Part shown: one piece after another, positions 52,976 to 63,851 of the stretch | Position numbering within the stretch: position 1 is the first letter of the stretch | How the letters are laid out: every line of letters begins with the position of its first letter | Assembly: GCA_016801845.1 (NCBI GenBank) | Contig: CM028927.1 | Location: forward strand, 10,628,001-10,692,000 | Length of the DNA stretch: 64,000 nt | Source of the DNA: Polydactylus sextarius | Lineage: Eukaryota; Chordata; Actinopteri; Polynemidae | Direction: 5' to 3' | Made by a program: the position numbers and the translations under genes | The notes under the pieces: model-generated | The model's database searches: none | What the model saw: the letters and a program-made list of their open reading frames with translations, nothing else | Told to the model about the DNA's origin: nothing

Positions 52976-54158
52976 ATGAACTGGTCTGCATTCCAGGTGC
53001 TCCTCAGCGGGGTGAACAAATACTCCACCGCTTTCGGCCGTGTCTGGCTCTCCATGGTCTTTATCTTCAGGGTTATGGTGTTCGTGGTGGTGGCCCAAAG
53101 GGTTTGGGGAGATGACAGCAAGGACTTTACCTGTAACACGGCTCAGCCAGGTTGCAGCAACGTGTGCTATGACCACATCTTCCCCATCTCCCACATCCGC
53201 TTGTGGGCCCTGCAGCTCATCTTTGTCACCTGTCCATCGTTGATGGTGGTCGGACACGTCAAGTATCGTGAGCAGAAGGACGTGAAGTACACTGCCTCGC
53301 ACAAGGGCAGCCATCTCTATGCCAACCCTGGGAAGAAACGAGGAGGACTGTGGTGGACGTATCTGGTGAGAACAAAAGATGTAAAAGCGTATTTATAGCT
53401 TTGCTTGAAATGCCACATGGAGAAAGAGAGGGAAAAATAGATTCACAGTGCTTTGGCCTTGAAATAAGTGAAGTTATTCATTCTTAGAAATGTCCAAAAT
53501 AATGGAAAGATGAGTGGAAAAGGAGTTTGTGTAAATATTAATGAATAATATTTGTTTAAGCAGATTTCACAAGTTCATTTGCTCTTCTTGGCCCAATTAG
53601 GAAGACTCCAAAACTATAAATACAGTATTAAATCAAATGCACAAGAGCAAAATGCATCTTTTCTACAGTTATCATCAAACCATCAATGACTGAGATTTCC
53701 CACTGTAACCATCATTTATCTTCTCATAGTTGAGTCTGATTTTCAAGGCCGGCTTTGATGCTGGCTTCCTCTACATCCTGTACCACGTCTATGAAGGCTA
53801 CGACATGCCCCGTCTGTCCAAGTGTTCCCTGGAGCCGTGCCCCAACACTGTGGACTGCTTCATATCCCGTCCCACCGAGAAGAAGATCTTCACCCTCTTC
53901 ATGGTGGTCTCCTCTGCTGTCTGCATCTTTATGTGTATCTGTGAGATGGTTTACCTCATCTTCAAACGCATCCAGAAACTCTTGAGAAGGAAGGCTGAGG
54001 TAGACAGGAGAGCCTTTGCTGAGACTCATGAGATGACGCCGCTGGCAGTGCCCAGATCGGAGTTCAGATCCAAAACATCAATCAGAGTAGATCCTACAGT
54101 GTCCCTCCAGAACCTCAGTAACATTAAGGCTGAGGAAGGGACATCTCAGAAACAATAA
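52976..54158 (+). CDS. Beta-type connexin (GJB3/GJB4/GJB5-like), two coding exons
   Basis: This encodes a gap-junction subunit; six form a connexon that docks with one on a neighbouring cell to pass ions and small metabolites. Coding exons are 52976-53365 and 53730-54158, joined in phase 0 across a GT-AG intron, giving 272 aa (human GJB3, GJB4 and GJB5 are about 266-273). It starts MNWSAFQVLLSGVNKYST, a typical connexin N-terminus. Extracellular loop 1 has C53, C60 and C64 (CX6CX3C); loop 2 has C162, C167 and C173 (CX4CX5C), followed by SRPTEKKIF before the fourth membrane segment. Membrane segments are near residues 20-40, 74-95, 127-150 and 184-208. The short cytoplasmic loop marks the beta class. 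Parts of loop 1 (RVWGD) resemble GJB3, while the loop-2 spacing resembles GJB4, so I do not assign one paralogue. Nearby smim12 agrees with the vertebrate GJB3/4/5 neighbourhood. The coding intron is unusual. Confidence 0.95.
53366..53729 (+). other. Phase-0 intron inside the connexin coding region
   Basis: The donor GTGAGA follows codon 130 (TAT CTG), and the acceptor TTCTCATAG precedes TTG AGT CTG. Splicing yields GGLWWTYL-LSLIFK, an exact fit to the conserved start of connexin membrane segment 3. The 364-bp intron is AT-rich. If it were retained, translation would add VRTKDVKAYL and stop at 53398, truncating the protein after segment 2. Most vertebrate connexin coding regions lie in a single exon. 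Confidence 0.93.
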
Positions 54159-54590
54159 CATGACACAATATGGCAGCAGCTTTGTGGAAAAACTCAGTAA
54201 GCGATCGAGGTGGAAGAATATGTGGAGAACTGCTGCTGAAAGCAAAGGAGATGCACATCAATTCAGGGATTTCTGAAGAAGCATTTTGTAAATGTGATAA
54301 TATTTTGTAAATATTATTTGGTCAATTCAGGGATCTCTGAGGAAGCATTTTGTAAATATTATCATGTTAAATGACTGTCTGCAAACATGGTGCATGGAAA
54401 TTAACTTTCAAAAAAGAAGAAAGGAAGTAAAAGCATTTAAAGATATTTTTTTGAATGTGTGTGTGTGTGTGTGTGTGTGTTTGTGAGTACATGAATGTGT
54501 GTGTCTGCGTTTTTGTTTGTATTGGCCATTAGTGAGCTTAAGCTGTTGTATCAGGTAGTTGGTAAATAAAACTGTAGGTATGAAATGCTG
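54159..54590 (+). other. Connexin 3' UTR with AATAAA poly(A) signal
   Basis: After the TAA stop there is no further reading frame. AATAAA at 54565-54570 is the best poly(A) signal. The UTR contains a near-perfect tandem duplication (54258-54366) and a GT microsatellite at about 54457-54482. The true cleavage site cannot be fixed from sequence alone. Confidence 0.6.
54258..54366 (+). repeat. Tandem duplication, 64-bp period, in the connexin 3' UTR
   Basis: A unit beginning TCAATTCAGGGAT at 54258 recurs at 54322 with only a few changes. The shared core runs through GAAGCATTTTGTAAAT in both copies. The second copy is partial. Confidence 0.85.
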
Positions 54591-55237
54591 AAAGACCCCA
54601 TTTTTTTTTTTTTTTTTTTGAGCATGCACACTGCCCCTTTAGAGAGGGCACACAGAGATTTGGAAATTACATTCTCACAAATATAATACAATAGAACATG
54701 ACAAAAATGCTTTGACTTTGTCACACATCAAATCAGAAATGCTTTAATGAATGTAACACAAAGCTGCACAGACAAAATGAGATTACACAAAAATGATTTT
54801 AAAATGACCTTTCTTTTTTGAAAAAAGAAATGGAGCAAGATTATGGATATATTTTATGGAGTTTTGTATTTATTTTTGCGACATAAAAATGATTTCACAA
54901 TTAAAACTTTACAGTGTGTGCATGTGTTTCTTTTTGCCATTAAAAAAAAAAAAAAAAACATTTCACTACAGTCCATAGAAATCAGAATGGGGCTCAATGT
55001 ATTATGTGACCCCCAGCTATTGAAACCACGATCTATTAACAGCTCACAGCATTATCTGAATACTCCACCACTACAAACAACATCCCGGAAGTTTGAAAAC
55101 AACATATCTTCAATTTCCTTAAAACACCTAAAAACTACCTCTTGCTTTGCAAAATATATGAATGATCTTGAGATCCTATAAGCTCAAAGAAATCTGTAAA
55201 TCGTGTAATATAATATTGTTTATAATACATTTGGTGT

Positions 55238-55240
<3 letters not shown>

Positions 55241-55316
<76 letters not shown>

Positions 55317-55338
55317 AGATATAGATATAGACATAGAT
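55241..55338. repeat. Compound (TA)n(GATATA)n repeat upstream of pef1
   Basis: About 58 bases of TA pass into a hexamer GATATA tract, ending about 100 bases before the first pef1 CCAAT box. Confidence 0.97.
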
Positions 55339-55399
55339 GTAATCCTGAGTTTCGCACTTCAGCCCATAGGCAAAAGTCATGGAAATTGTGTCTAAAGCT

Positions 55400-55565
55400 G
55401 AACTCTGCCGTCGTCATCACGTTTCCACTCCGCTGTCCAATCAGAAGCAGGAGGTGCGGGTGCGGTTTTGACAGACGTGACTATCAGCCAATAGTAAACC
55501 TGAACTGGACCACACTGTATCCGCCTTTAGGATTGCCTTGTTGTAGGAAGTGAAGTCAGTCAAAT
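55400..55565 (+). promoter_or_regulatory. pef1 promoter with two CCAAT boxes
   Basis: CCAAT motifs occur at 55437-55441 (CCAATCAG, the NF-Y form) and 55488-55492 (AGCCAATAG), 74-129 bases before the pef1 start codon. The stretch is richer in GC and CpG than its surroundings. No TATA box stands out. This fits a housekeeping-type promoter; the start of transcription is inferred, not seen. Confidence 0.6.
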
Positions 55566-58500
55566 ATGAGTTTCCACTACGGACAGGTACCGAAATACTG
55601 CTCTTTGTACTCTATGTATGTTAAATATAAAGGTGTATTCGTGTTGTTTAATGTGTGTAACATTTAATTTACTGTCTTATTATGGTGTAAATGAGGGTTT
55701 GTGCCATAAAAACATGGTTAACGTTACCCATTCATATTTTTCTCCATGGCTAGCATGGTGTCGGTAAGTCAACTGTTTCAGTTGTTAGCAGTGTTACACT
55801 TTGTAGCGCAGTTGAATCGTCAACAATATGTAAACGTTGTAATGTTACTGTTTATGAATTTCCAGCTGTCTTGGTTTATTTCATGTTGACGTCAGTGTAA
55901 CTGTAGTTTCTTGAGGAAAACAGTGGATGATGCTCTTAATGGTTAACAACGTATTATGATACTTCACGGAAGTTAAAAGTAGAAAAACCTTGTTGTTGTT
56001 GAAGGTACAGAGCAGAAGATCTGTTAAGTTAAGTTAATACGTATCCAGAGTGTTATGTTGTTTTATTATACATATTAAACTATAGGAATAATGGTACTGA
56101 AGCAACATTGAAATGTTTCACTAACACAAACTGAACTTTTCTCTCTCATGTTTATCACTGTAGGGTTATCCAGGAGGGTGCAACCCACCACCAGGAGCTC
56201 CATATGGTGGAGGCGGTGGTCCCTATGGGCACCATCCCTCAGCTCCATACGGAGGGGCTGCAGGTCCACAAGGAGGTCCTTATGGCGGTTATGGAGCCTC
56301 AGGTCATGGAGGACCATATGGTCATGGACCTGGCGGTGCCCCCAGCGGGCCTTATGCAGGTTATGGCGGCCAGCCTCATGGAGGACCGTATGGACACCAT
56401 CCTCCTGCAGGTAACTTGTAGGCTGTGACTGGAGCTGCGAAAGCATCTGTTTTTCCCTTCACCCATCAGAGTTGAACGGGCATATTGTGAGCATGAAGGG
56501 ACTGTAGATAGCTTCTCATTCCCTTTCCCCATTGCTTCTCTCACATTTTGTTCCCTCTTGCTCTCTGGTGGGATGATGGATAGAAAATGACTCACGTTCC
56601 CAGACAGTCGTGTAGAGACAGGGTTCAGTTTGTGCCCCTCAGCAGGATTACACGGCTGGAGTGATGACTCTGGTAATACTGAGTGAGGGCTAAACAGAGT
56701 AAGAGACTGATGGCTATAGAGTGTGTTGTGTGTGTGTATGTGTGATTACACTGTTTCCTGTAGCCGCTAAGCTGAAGTCAGAACCTGATAGCCTGTGTCG
56801 CCGTCACTCCCTGCAGGGACAGAATCCATCAGGGTCTGGCCTGAAGTGTCACCTGTCCCTTTCTCCCCATTCATTTTTTTGACAATCAGCCCACTCTCCT
56901 CTCCACCCTTCGTCTTACACCATATTTTCTATCCCTCCCTTTCTTTTTCTCCGTGTATTCAGGTAATGGGCCCTTACACTGACACTATGTACCTCTCAGT
57001 GAAATTACTTTTTCTCAACCTTTGTCTCTACCTTTTTTCTCTACAATCGGTGCCTGATGAAACACTGAGCATTTACAACTATGGTTTGGGAGGTATATTG
57101 AACAAAATGTTCAAAGGTTTTGTAAATGTAAGAAAACCACAGATTTTTCCAGTTGGTAAAATGTAGATACCCACGTCTAAAAATGTAGATGTAGATGATT
57201 GAAGATGTGTATATATATATATATATATATATACAGAATATAGATATTGTATATTCTGTGTTAGATTCATTATTAACAATACTGCTTTCCATACCAGTGC
57301 CTTCTCAACTACAGCAAAGGCAAAAGACTGAGTCAAGCACAGATGTGCTTGACAGAGTCAGCACAGCTTCAGCTGTCAGACAGTAGAAGTGCGTTTCCTC
57401 ATCTCGAAGTAAATAACAAATTATTTAGCATCAAAATGAGACAGATGCTTGATCTCTAAGAATCTTTTTCTTCTCTTTCAGCATTCTTTTACAATTCTTC
57501 TTTCTTTTTTGTCATGCATATACTTTGCTCCTCAAAGCCTGAACACTGAAGTGAAGTAATAACTGATAGATATTACAAGGATGAAGAACAGCAAAGAGAA
57601 TAAGTCAAACTAGTTTGCTCAGAGAAGAACAAGAGGACTAAAACAGAGAAGAGTGTACACAGACAACAATCTTCAAGAAATGGGCATCTTCAAGTCATTT
57701 TGTCCAAGTCTGTCCTCACCAGCCAAACATTACTCTGATTTTTCCCTCTCTGTAGGTAACATTCCTCCTGGTGTTAACCCAGAAGCTTACCAGTGGTTCC
57801 AGACTGTCGACTCAGACCACAGTGGTTTTATCAACCTGAAGGAGCTGAAGCAGTCACTTGTCAACGCCAACTGGTCGGCCTTTAATGATGAGACCTGCCT
57901 CATGATGATCAGTGAGTCATGCGGCTGCAGCCAAATGAAATATTCAACAGAGTGTGAAGAAGCTCTGTATTGATGAATTGGTTCTAAATGTTTTGACAGT
58001 GTTTCCTCAGGCAGAATGACACAATGTTTAATTGTGTAAAATACTTTTAGAGCCCTAGATTGCTACTGCAAAGTGAGGAAGTGGAGGGAGGTGGAGTTAT
58101 TTAGGAAAAACAAAATGGATGAAAAAGTGCTGCGAAAAAAGAAAGTAGGCTGGTTTTATATGTGAGCTGCTTCTAAATAGACATCTCTGCCATTTCTAAA
58201 AGGAGAAAGCCAGGCAGCCAGGAGTCAGCTTAAAAAATGACTGAGTCATGTTTGTCGTCTTGGCTGTTATTTGTGCAAGTATCCTCACATTCCAGTCGCA
58301 TTTGCCAGACAGTGACTAATGTGTATCATTAACCATAATGAGAAATGTGCGTCTTGTGTTTGCTACTTTTAGAAGGAGAAGATCCATGATGATGTATGGT
58401 GGACCCACGCAGTCGATACACTTCACTTAAGTGATCTGTTTCCAAACAATAGCAACAGAATGAAACTGTCTGAACATGTTGTGTTTGTTGTGTGTTTCCT

Positions 58501-58988
58501 GTCAGACATGTTTGACAAGACGCGATCGGGCCGAATTGACCTGTTTGGTTTCTCGGCATTGTGGGACTTCATGCAGCGTTGGAAAGCATTGTTTCAGCAG
58601 TATGACAGAGACCGCTCAGGGACTATCAGTGGAGCAGAGCTACATCAAGGTATCCCCTGTTTGTGCATATTAAAGATGCTACTGTTCATCAGTGTATTTC
58701 TGTCAACAAAAACCATCCTCACACCTTTGTTTCTTCGTCTCCCTCCGCCTCCTCTCAGCCCTCGCTCAGATGGGCTACAACCTCAGTCCTCAGTTCTCTG
58801 AAACGTTGGTGCAGCGGTACAGCCTGCGGGGTGCCCGACCCGGAATCCAGCTGGACCGCTTCATCCAGGTGTGCACCCAGCTGCAGAGCATGACGCAGGT
58901 CTTCAGGGAGAGGGACACGAACATGACGGGCCACATCCGTCTCAACTATGAGGATTTCCTCTCTGGTGCCATCATGAAGCTCATGTGA
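55566..58988 (+). CDS. pef1: Peflin, penta-EF-hand protein (five coding exons)
   Basis: Peflin is a calcium-binding penta-EF-hand protein that pairs with ALG-2 (PDCD6) and is linked to ER-exit-site/COPII trafficking and CUL3-KLHL12 ubiquitination. Coding exons are 55566-55586, 56164-56410, 57756-57911, 58506-58649 and 58759-58988, all with GT-AG borders. Frames join cleanly to 265 aa (human about 284). Residues 8-90 are rich in Gly, Pro, Tyr and His with repeated GGPYG, the usual disordered N-terminus. EF-hand loop 1 is at D108-E119 (DSDHSGFINLKE), loop 2 at D145-G156 with Gly at position 12 as in human peflin, and loop 3 at D175-E186 (DRDRSGTISGAE). EF4-EF5 lie in the last exon, including QLDRFIQVCTQLQ. 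Three consecutive introns interrupt after the first base of a codon (phase 1); the first intron is phase 0. The seven-residue first exon (MSFHYGQ) is the least certain part, but it has a good donor and sits directly below a promoter. Confidence 0.96.
57209..57233. repeat. (TA)n microsatellite in pef1 intron 2
   Basis: A short pure TA tract inside the 1,345-bp second intron (56411-57755). Confidence 0.95.
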
Positions 58989-60010
58989 ACCTCATACCGC
59001 TGACAGTCTCTCTGAACTGTGAATACACAGCATCATTCCATGTTCAGGACATTTTCTGCTAAGTTTTTGTTATTCTCCCATAAGTGCCCCCCATATATTG
59101 GTATGTATGCAGTATAACAGCCAGTTTACATTAACCCATGGCTTGTTGCTGTAAATACTGTAGATAACGCTTGTAAAGTTATTATAAAGTTAACTAAACC
59201 TGTTGTTAACTAAGTTAACTAAACTGCTTAGCTTAACTAAAACAAGGGGTCAACAGAAGAATCATAACTTCACTATAGTTGCCTCGGTGACAGTTAGTGA
59301 GTCTGTTGTTTACTAACACCAGCGTTTGGTTAGAGTTTCAAATAGTTTGACTTATATCAAACATGGCACCTGAATACACAATTATTAATCAACTAAACCA
59401 TAACGCAACAAACGCTCGAACCACATTTTTGTTATGACTGAACTAGTGTAATAATAGACAAGATGAGGTATTAGATAGTGAGTGATGAGATGCAGAAGAG
59501 TAGATGGATGAAATGTAAATTCATAGTATGTGAATTTACATGCTGCATTAACACCATTATGTGCCATTAAAACCAAAGTAATACCATTTTAAATTCCTAT
59601 ACATATGTATGCGGGGTATTTCCATGCAATAGTTGCCTATTATTTTGAGTATTGCTTTGTAAGTAAAAGAAAAAACTACCACATTTCTTGATATTCTAAC
59701 CAAACATTTAACGAAGCATCGTAGATAAATCTCTATATGAAATTATTTTGAGTTTTTTTTGTTTTTTTTTTTAAGTAAAACATGTTTTTATTTTTATTTT
59801 TTACTAAATTTCTCAGTATTTGCCAGTATCAAACATAGATTATATGTATGTTTGTGGACCAAAACATTAAAAGGCCCAACTCCTACTCCATTATGTGCCA
59901 CTTTCACTTCAAGGGCAGTACTTTAATAGATAATACAGTCCACTGAGATATAAACTCTGAATTCAACAAACATGCCAAAATGTTTCTTAATGTTAGAAAC
60001 AAATAAATGC
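58989..60010 (+). other. pef1: pef1 3' UTR and downstream sequence
   Basis: No coding frame is visible after the TGA. Candidate poly(A) signals are ATTAAA near 59566 and AATAAA at 60002-60007. The stretch is AT-rich with T runs at 59753-59772. The transcript end is a guess. Confidence 0.4.
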
Positions 60011-62104
60011 ATTTGTATCACATTTCCAATGTGTTATGATTTTCTTAACTGCTTTTCTTAACTTCTTAACCAATGAAAAAACAAAAACACTTTTCCTGTA
60101 TTTTAAGCTTTTACATATGACATAAAGCTAGATACTGTATGAGGTGTTCAGTCTGTACCTACTGGGTTTATATATCACTTTCTGAGACAACGGTAAGTAT
60201 GAGTGCTTACACAGAAGACAGTAACTTCAGCAAAAGTGGAGTTATTCTTGTAATGTGCTATTTTATTTAATAGCAGTCATGGCTAGTTGAACTTCAAACC
60301 AAGCTTGTGAACTTTGACCACAAAAAAAGGCCAAAATCTGTCTGTCATCCTTCTTTTTGTAGGACAGATTGGCCGCACAAAAGTGCAAAAGCGTCTCTGT
60401 CTGCCCCCCCACATCTGGCACCTCTTTTCCTCACCATCTGTTACACTGCTTGATCACAGTCTGTGTCAAGAGTCCTCCTGCTTCTCCTCGTCTCATTCCA
60501 AATCACAGGCAATCCATCAAATCCTGTCGTGCATCCTTTTTGGTCATATCCCACATCCATCTCCTCCTTCCGTCTTAATCTGAAGCTAAACTTAGCCGTC
60601 CCAGGTCCTTAAACACACTTTGAGTCATATTCTCCCTGGTGTCGACCCCGTTCTGTTGACACCTCACCTGAACATGGATGGGGTAAAACGTCTGGATTGC
60701 TTTCAAAAGACTTGAGTTGAGGGACTCACAAATGTGGCCAAAAGTGCAACATGCTTGAAGGTTTCAGCTCACACACAGCTCTGCAGCAGCCTTATTTCTG
60801 GCTTGTGTAATTCAGCAGTGATTTAACCTAAGTCCTCATTGTCATTTCCTGTGTATTAAGGAAATTTCTCACCACTCAACATGCCTGACATCTGTAATTA
60901 ACTCGGACAAATACTGTATGTCTATTGGGCTTCAGCTGGTGAAGATATGGCACCTCATTCTGTCGGCCCCAGTTTGTTATTGGGATTGATTAGATGGTTT
61001 TATCTTTACATGGACAAACCTTGGCTGGTGCGGCTTTTAAATCTCATGTACTAATAAACAGGAGCTGATGAAATAATCCTGGCATCGCTAAGGCCGGCGG
61101 TAAAGCAGAACTGGCACTAGTAATGTTGTTGCCCCGCAAGGGATGAGCACATTTGACTTTATCTGACAGGACTGATCAAATGCCAGTTCTGGCAACGACA
61201 AGATGGACAGCGCAGAGGGAAGACTCATTTTGAAGCACGAAACATAATCACCCACACAGAATCCTGTTAATCACAACCATTGCAGCAGTCACTTAGAGTA
61301 ATAGTAACATAAAAATTTGGAAGTAGCTCACTTTTTTTTTTTCGCTCCCTGCCTCTGCACAAATGACCAATGAGTCAGAACTGGCCATTGCTCCATGACA
61401 GGCTGCATTCCAGTTGCTATAGATCAGCCTTGTGTGCTGCATTGGTATAGTTTATGGAAAACTTTCAGTGTCATCAATCATATAGAGCTTTGCAAAGAAT
61501 ACTTACTGATTCACTAGCCATAAACTACAGTGGAATATTCTCCTCCTCCTACACAATGGATGGCTCTCCTGCTGGGTGACTGAAATTCACACTTTCTTCA
61601 CATCCTTTATAAGCAGTTAAAGTAAACAAAAGCAAAGCCGTTTCCAAAATTGTTGGTACATTTTAACAGTACACCATTCCTCTCTGAAAAAGTATCTGTG
61701 TCTTCATATGCCAAGCCATGTTTAAAGGAACCAATCTTAGCACATGAGGGGTTTGTCATCCAAGAGGAGTAGCTCATGCCTTGTCAACATATGACACAGT
61801 CCTGGTGACAGATCTGTCAGCTTTTCTTTAAATATTCCTCCAGAGGATGATTTTCTGGCATGGATGCCATCGAGTGTTTGAACACAGCAAGAGATGGTAT
61901 TTTTATGACTTCCAGCCAGTACTGTGGAAGGGACCAACATCAATGTATGTTATGTAAGAACACAACTCACTTTGACTATATAGCAACTCAGCAAATCAAC
62001 TACTTAATATAAATTAAAAAACATACAATGAAATAAGACAATTACATTTCTTCTGGTGGAAATGGAAAACAAACTATATATATATATATGTTACATGAAT
62101 GCTG

Positions 62105-62149
<45 letters not shown>

Positions 62150-62379
62150 AACATTCTAATGCCTTTATACTTACTTATTTTTGTCTTATTTTCTTTTGCA
62201 TTTATTACATTAGGTATGGCAGCAACTAATATCAGTATCAATAATACTACCAACAGTAGTAGTTATTGCTGATTTACTTTGTGTTTCATAAAAGGCTAGA
62301 AAAATGTGAAAAATGGTTTTAGCATGCTTTGTTTCAAAGTAGTGCAGTACTGAGTTTCTACCACTAGGCGGTACTAAGA
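60011..62379. other. pef1-smim12 intergenic spacer
   Basis: No gene is supported. It contains a T run at 61331-61342, a GT microsatellite at 62106-62148 and a short TA run near 62074-62088. A short frame at 60314-60583 lacks any family features and is treated as chance. Confidence 0.6.
62106..62148. repeat. (GT)n microsatellite
   Basis: A pure GT tract about 290 bases upstream of the smim12 promoter. Confidence 0.97.
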
Positions 62380-62508
62380 CATTGAAACAAACGTTGTCGC
62401 AACCTTCTTGGTCACAGCCGAAGTGACTCATCAGCCAATGAGGATTAACCAGGAAAGACACCGGAAATTGCGTCAACTCACTGCTACATCAACGTGCTAG
62501 AGGTAAAG
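62380..62508 (+). promoter_or_regulatory. smim12: smim12 promoter and likely non-coding first exon
   Basis: A CCAAT box (AGCCAATGAGG) lies at 62435-62439 and an ETS-type core (ACCGGAAA) at about 62460-62467. A strong donor, AAAG|GTGAGT, sits at 62508/62509, with a weaker alternative GTAAAG six bases earlier. This fits a housekeeping promoter with a short untranslated first exon spliced to 63545. The transcription start is inferred. Confidence 0.6.
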
Positions 62509-63544
62509 GTGAGTGGAGACTAATGAAATAAACTAGTGTCTTTGTTAAAAACGCAGAGAAACAAACACATACATCAGTTTGTGCTATCGAGCTAGCTCAT
62601 GTGGTAGACGTTGTAGTGTCTGTTCAGGTTTAAACCATAATATTACTAATTCATTCATGATAAAGTAGCCAGTTATTAGCGGTATTGTTCAATTACTTTG
62701 TAACGCGACATATTTCAATGTTTAGAAACAGTCTAATGAAAAATGTTAGTTAATCGTACATTTTAAATTGCGTCACGTTCGTCCTTAACCTGTTGGACCG
62801 GCGCCAGGCCAGACTCCATGTTAAATTTAGTTATATTATATGTCCTGCTTGTGTGCAAAGTGAAGCATGCGAGGGTGAACATGAACTAAATATTTGTTCA
62901 AATTGTGGAGAACCGTTCTTTTATTCGGCATGCATACGACGCGCGAACAAACTCGAATTATTCTTGTAAAAATGTATATTTGTTATACGTTATACAACTG
63001 TTTGTTGTTGTTTGGAGCTAACAGGAAGTGAGATCGTCATAACAAGAGCTGAGAGCTCAAGTATGGTATGATCGTAAGAATACAGTAATATTCAATAGAA
63101 TAAAAAAAAAACCTTATCAGTACGTTTACAGTTAATAAATAGTGTTTTGTAATACTGATTCAACATTGTTCAGGTCTAATTTAGAAAACAAAAGCGTTCT
63201 TTCTATCCCAGTTACTACCACAGTTATGTCATGAAGATTGTTATTGTCTAAACGATTTGATTTTAAGGGGGAAAAACTACCCGTCTTCGTCTCTCAGGTT
63301 TAAAGTCTTACATAACAGACAATACTAGTTTAATACTTGTGAAAGCCTCTCATTGAATTCAGTTGTATGTTTGTGGAGGTACATGCTTTTATTTACCCAT
63401 CAGACCACTAGGGGGAACCAGAAGAGAAGAGATGTGATAAATAATTCCTCTCTATTGATTACCAAATAAAAGATAATTAAATAAAACAATGTTTCTCATA
63501 TTAGATTTTTCTTCTTGCATTTTATTCTCTAATTATTCTCTTAG
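62509..63544 (+). other. smim12: smim12 intron 1 (5' UTR intron, inferred)
   Basis: It runs from the donor GTGAGT at 62509 to the acceptor TTATTCTCTTAG ending at 63544, 31 bases before the start codon. No reading frame inside it looks real. It contains short A runs and otherwise unremarkable AT-rich sequence. Confidence 0.55.
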
Positions 63545-63575
63545 AAGAACCTGGGAGCCAAAGCAGTGTGCAATC

Positions 63576-63851
63576 ATGTGGCCTGTTGTGTGGACAGCAA
63601 TGCGGACCTATGCTCCTTATGTTACCTTTCCCGTTGCCCTTGTGGTCGGAGCAGTGGGCTACCACCTGGAGTGGTTCATCAGAGGGAACCCTAAACCTCG
63701 AGAGGAGGAGAAGAGCATCCTGGAGCTGAGGGAGGAAAGAAAGCTTCAAGAACAAGTGGGTATGGACAGCACGCAGGTGCTTAGTCTCAAAGAGAAACTG
63801 GAATTCACGCCCAAAGCAGCTCTGAACAGGAACCGACCCGAAAAGAGCTAA
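63576..63851 (+). CDS. smim12: Small integral membrane protein 12
   Basis: This encodes a 91-aa single-pass membrane protein orthologous to human SMIM12 (formerly C1orf212, 92 aa). The start MWPVVWTAMRTYAPYVTFPV, the segment VVGAVGYHLEWFIRG and the end ALNRNRPEKS match the family closely by memory. A hydrophobic span lies at about residues 12-32, followed by a charged, probably helical tail rich in Glu, Lys and Arg (residues 40-65). An in-frame ATG lies upstream at 63489, but the residues between are unlike the family and precede the splice acceptor at 63544, so I chose the ATG at 63576. The coding region is a single exon. Molecular function is poorly known. Its position beside a beta connexin matches the vertebrate GJB-GJA4-SMIM12 neighbourhood. 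Confidence 0.96.
   Translation: MWPVVWTAMRTYAPYVTFPVALVVGAVGYHLEWFIRGNPKPREEEKSILELREERKLQEQVGMDSTQVLSLKEKLEFTPKAALNRNRPEKS

Noticed and set aside
52934..53314. 126-codon minus-strand frame opposite the connexin
   Set aside because: It is the antisense shadow of the conserved connexin exon.
53366..53398. Connexin ending at 53398 as a 140-aa single-exon protein
   Set aside because: It would lack the third and fourth membrane segments and the second extracellular loop, all of which are supplied in frame by the exon at 53730.
55135..55395. Frames of repeating Ile-Tyr on both strands
   Set aside because: They are products of the TA/GATATA microsatellite.
56075..56446. 123-codon minus-strand frame opposite pef1 exon 2
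   Set aside because: It is an antisense shadow of the Gly/Pro/Tyr repeat exon, rich in His and Leu as expected from its complement.
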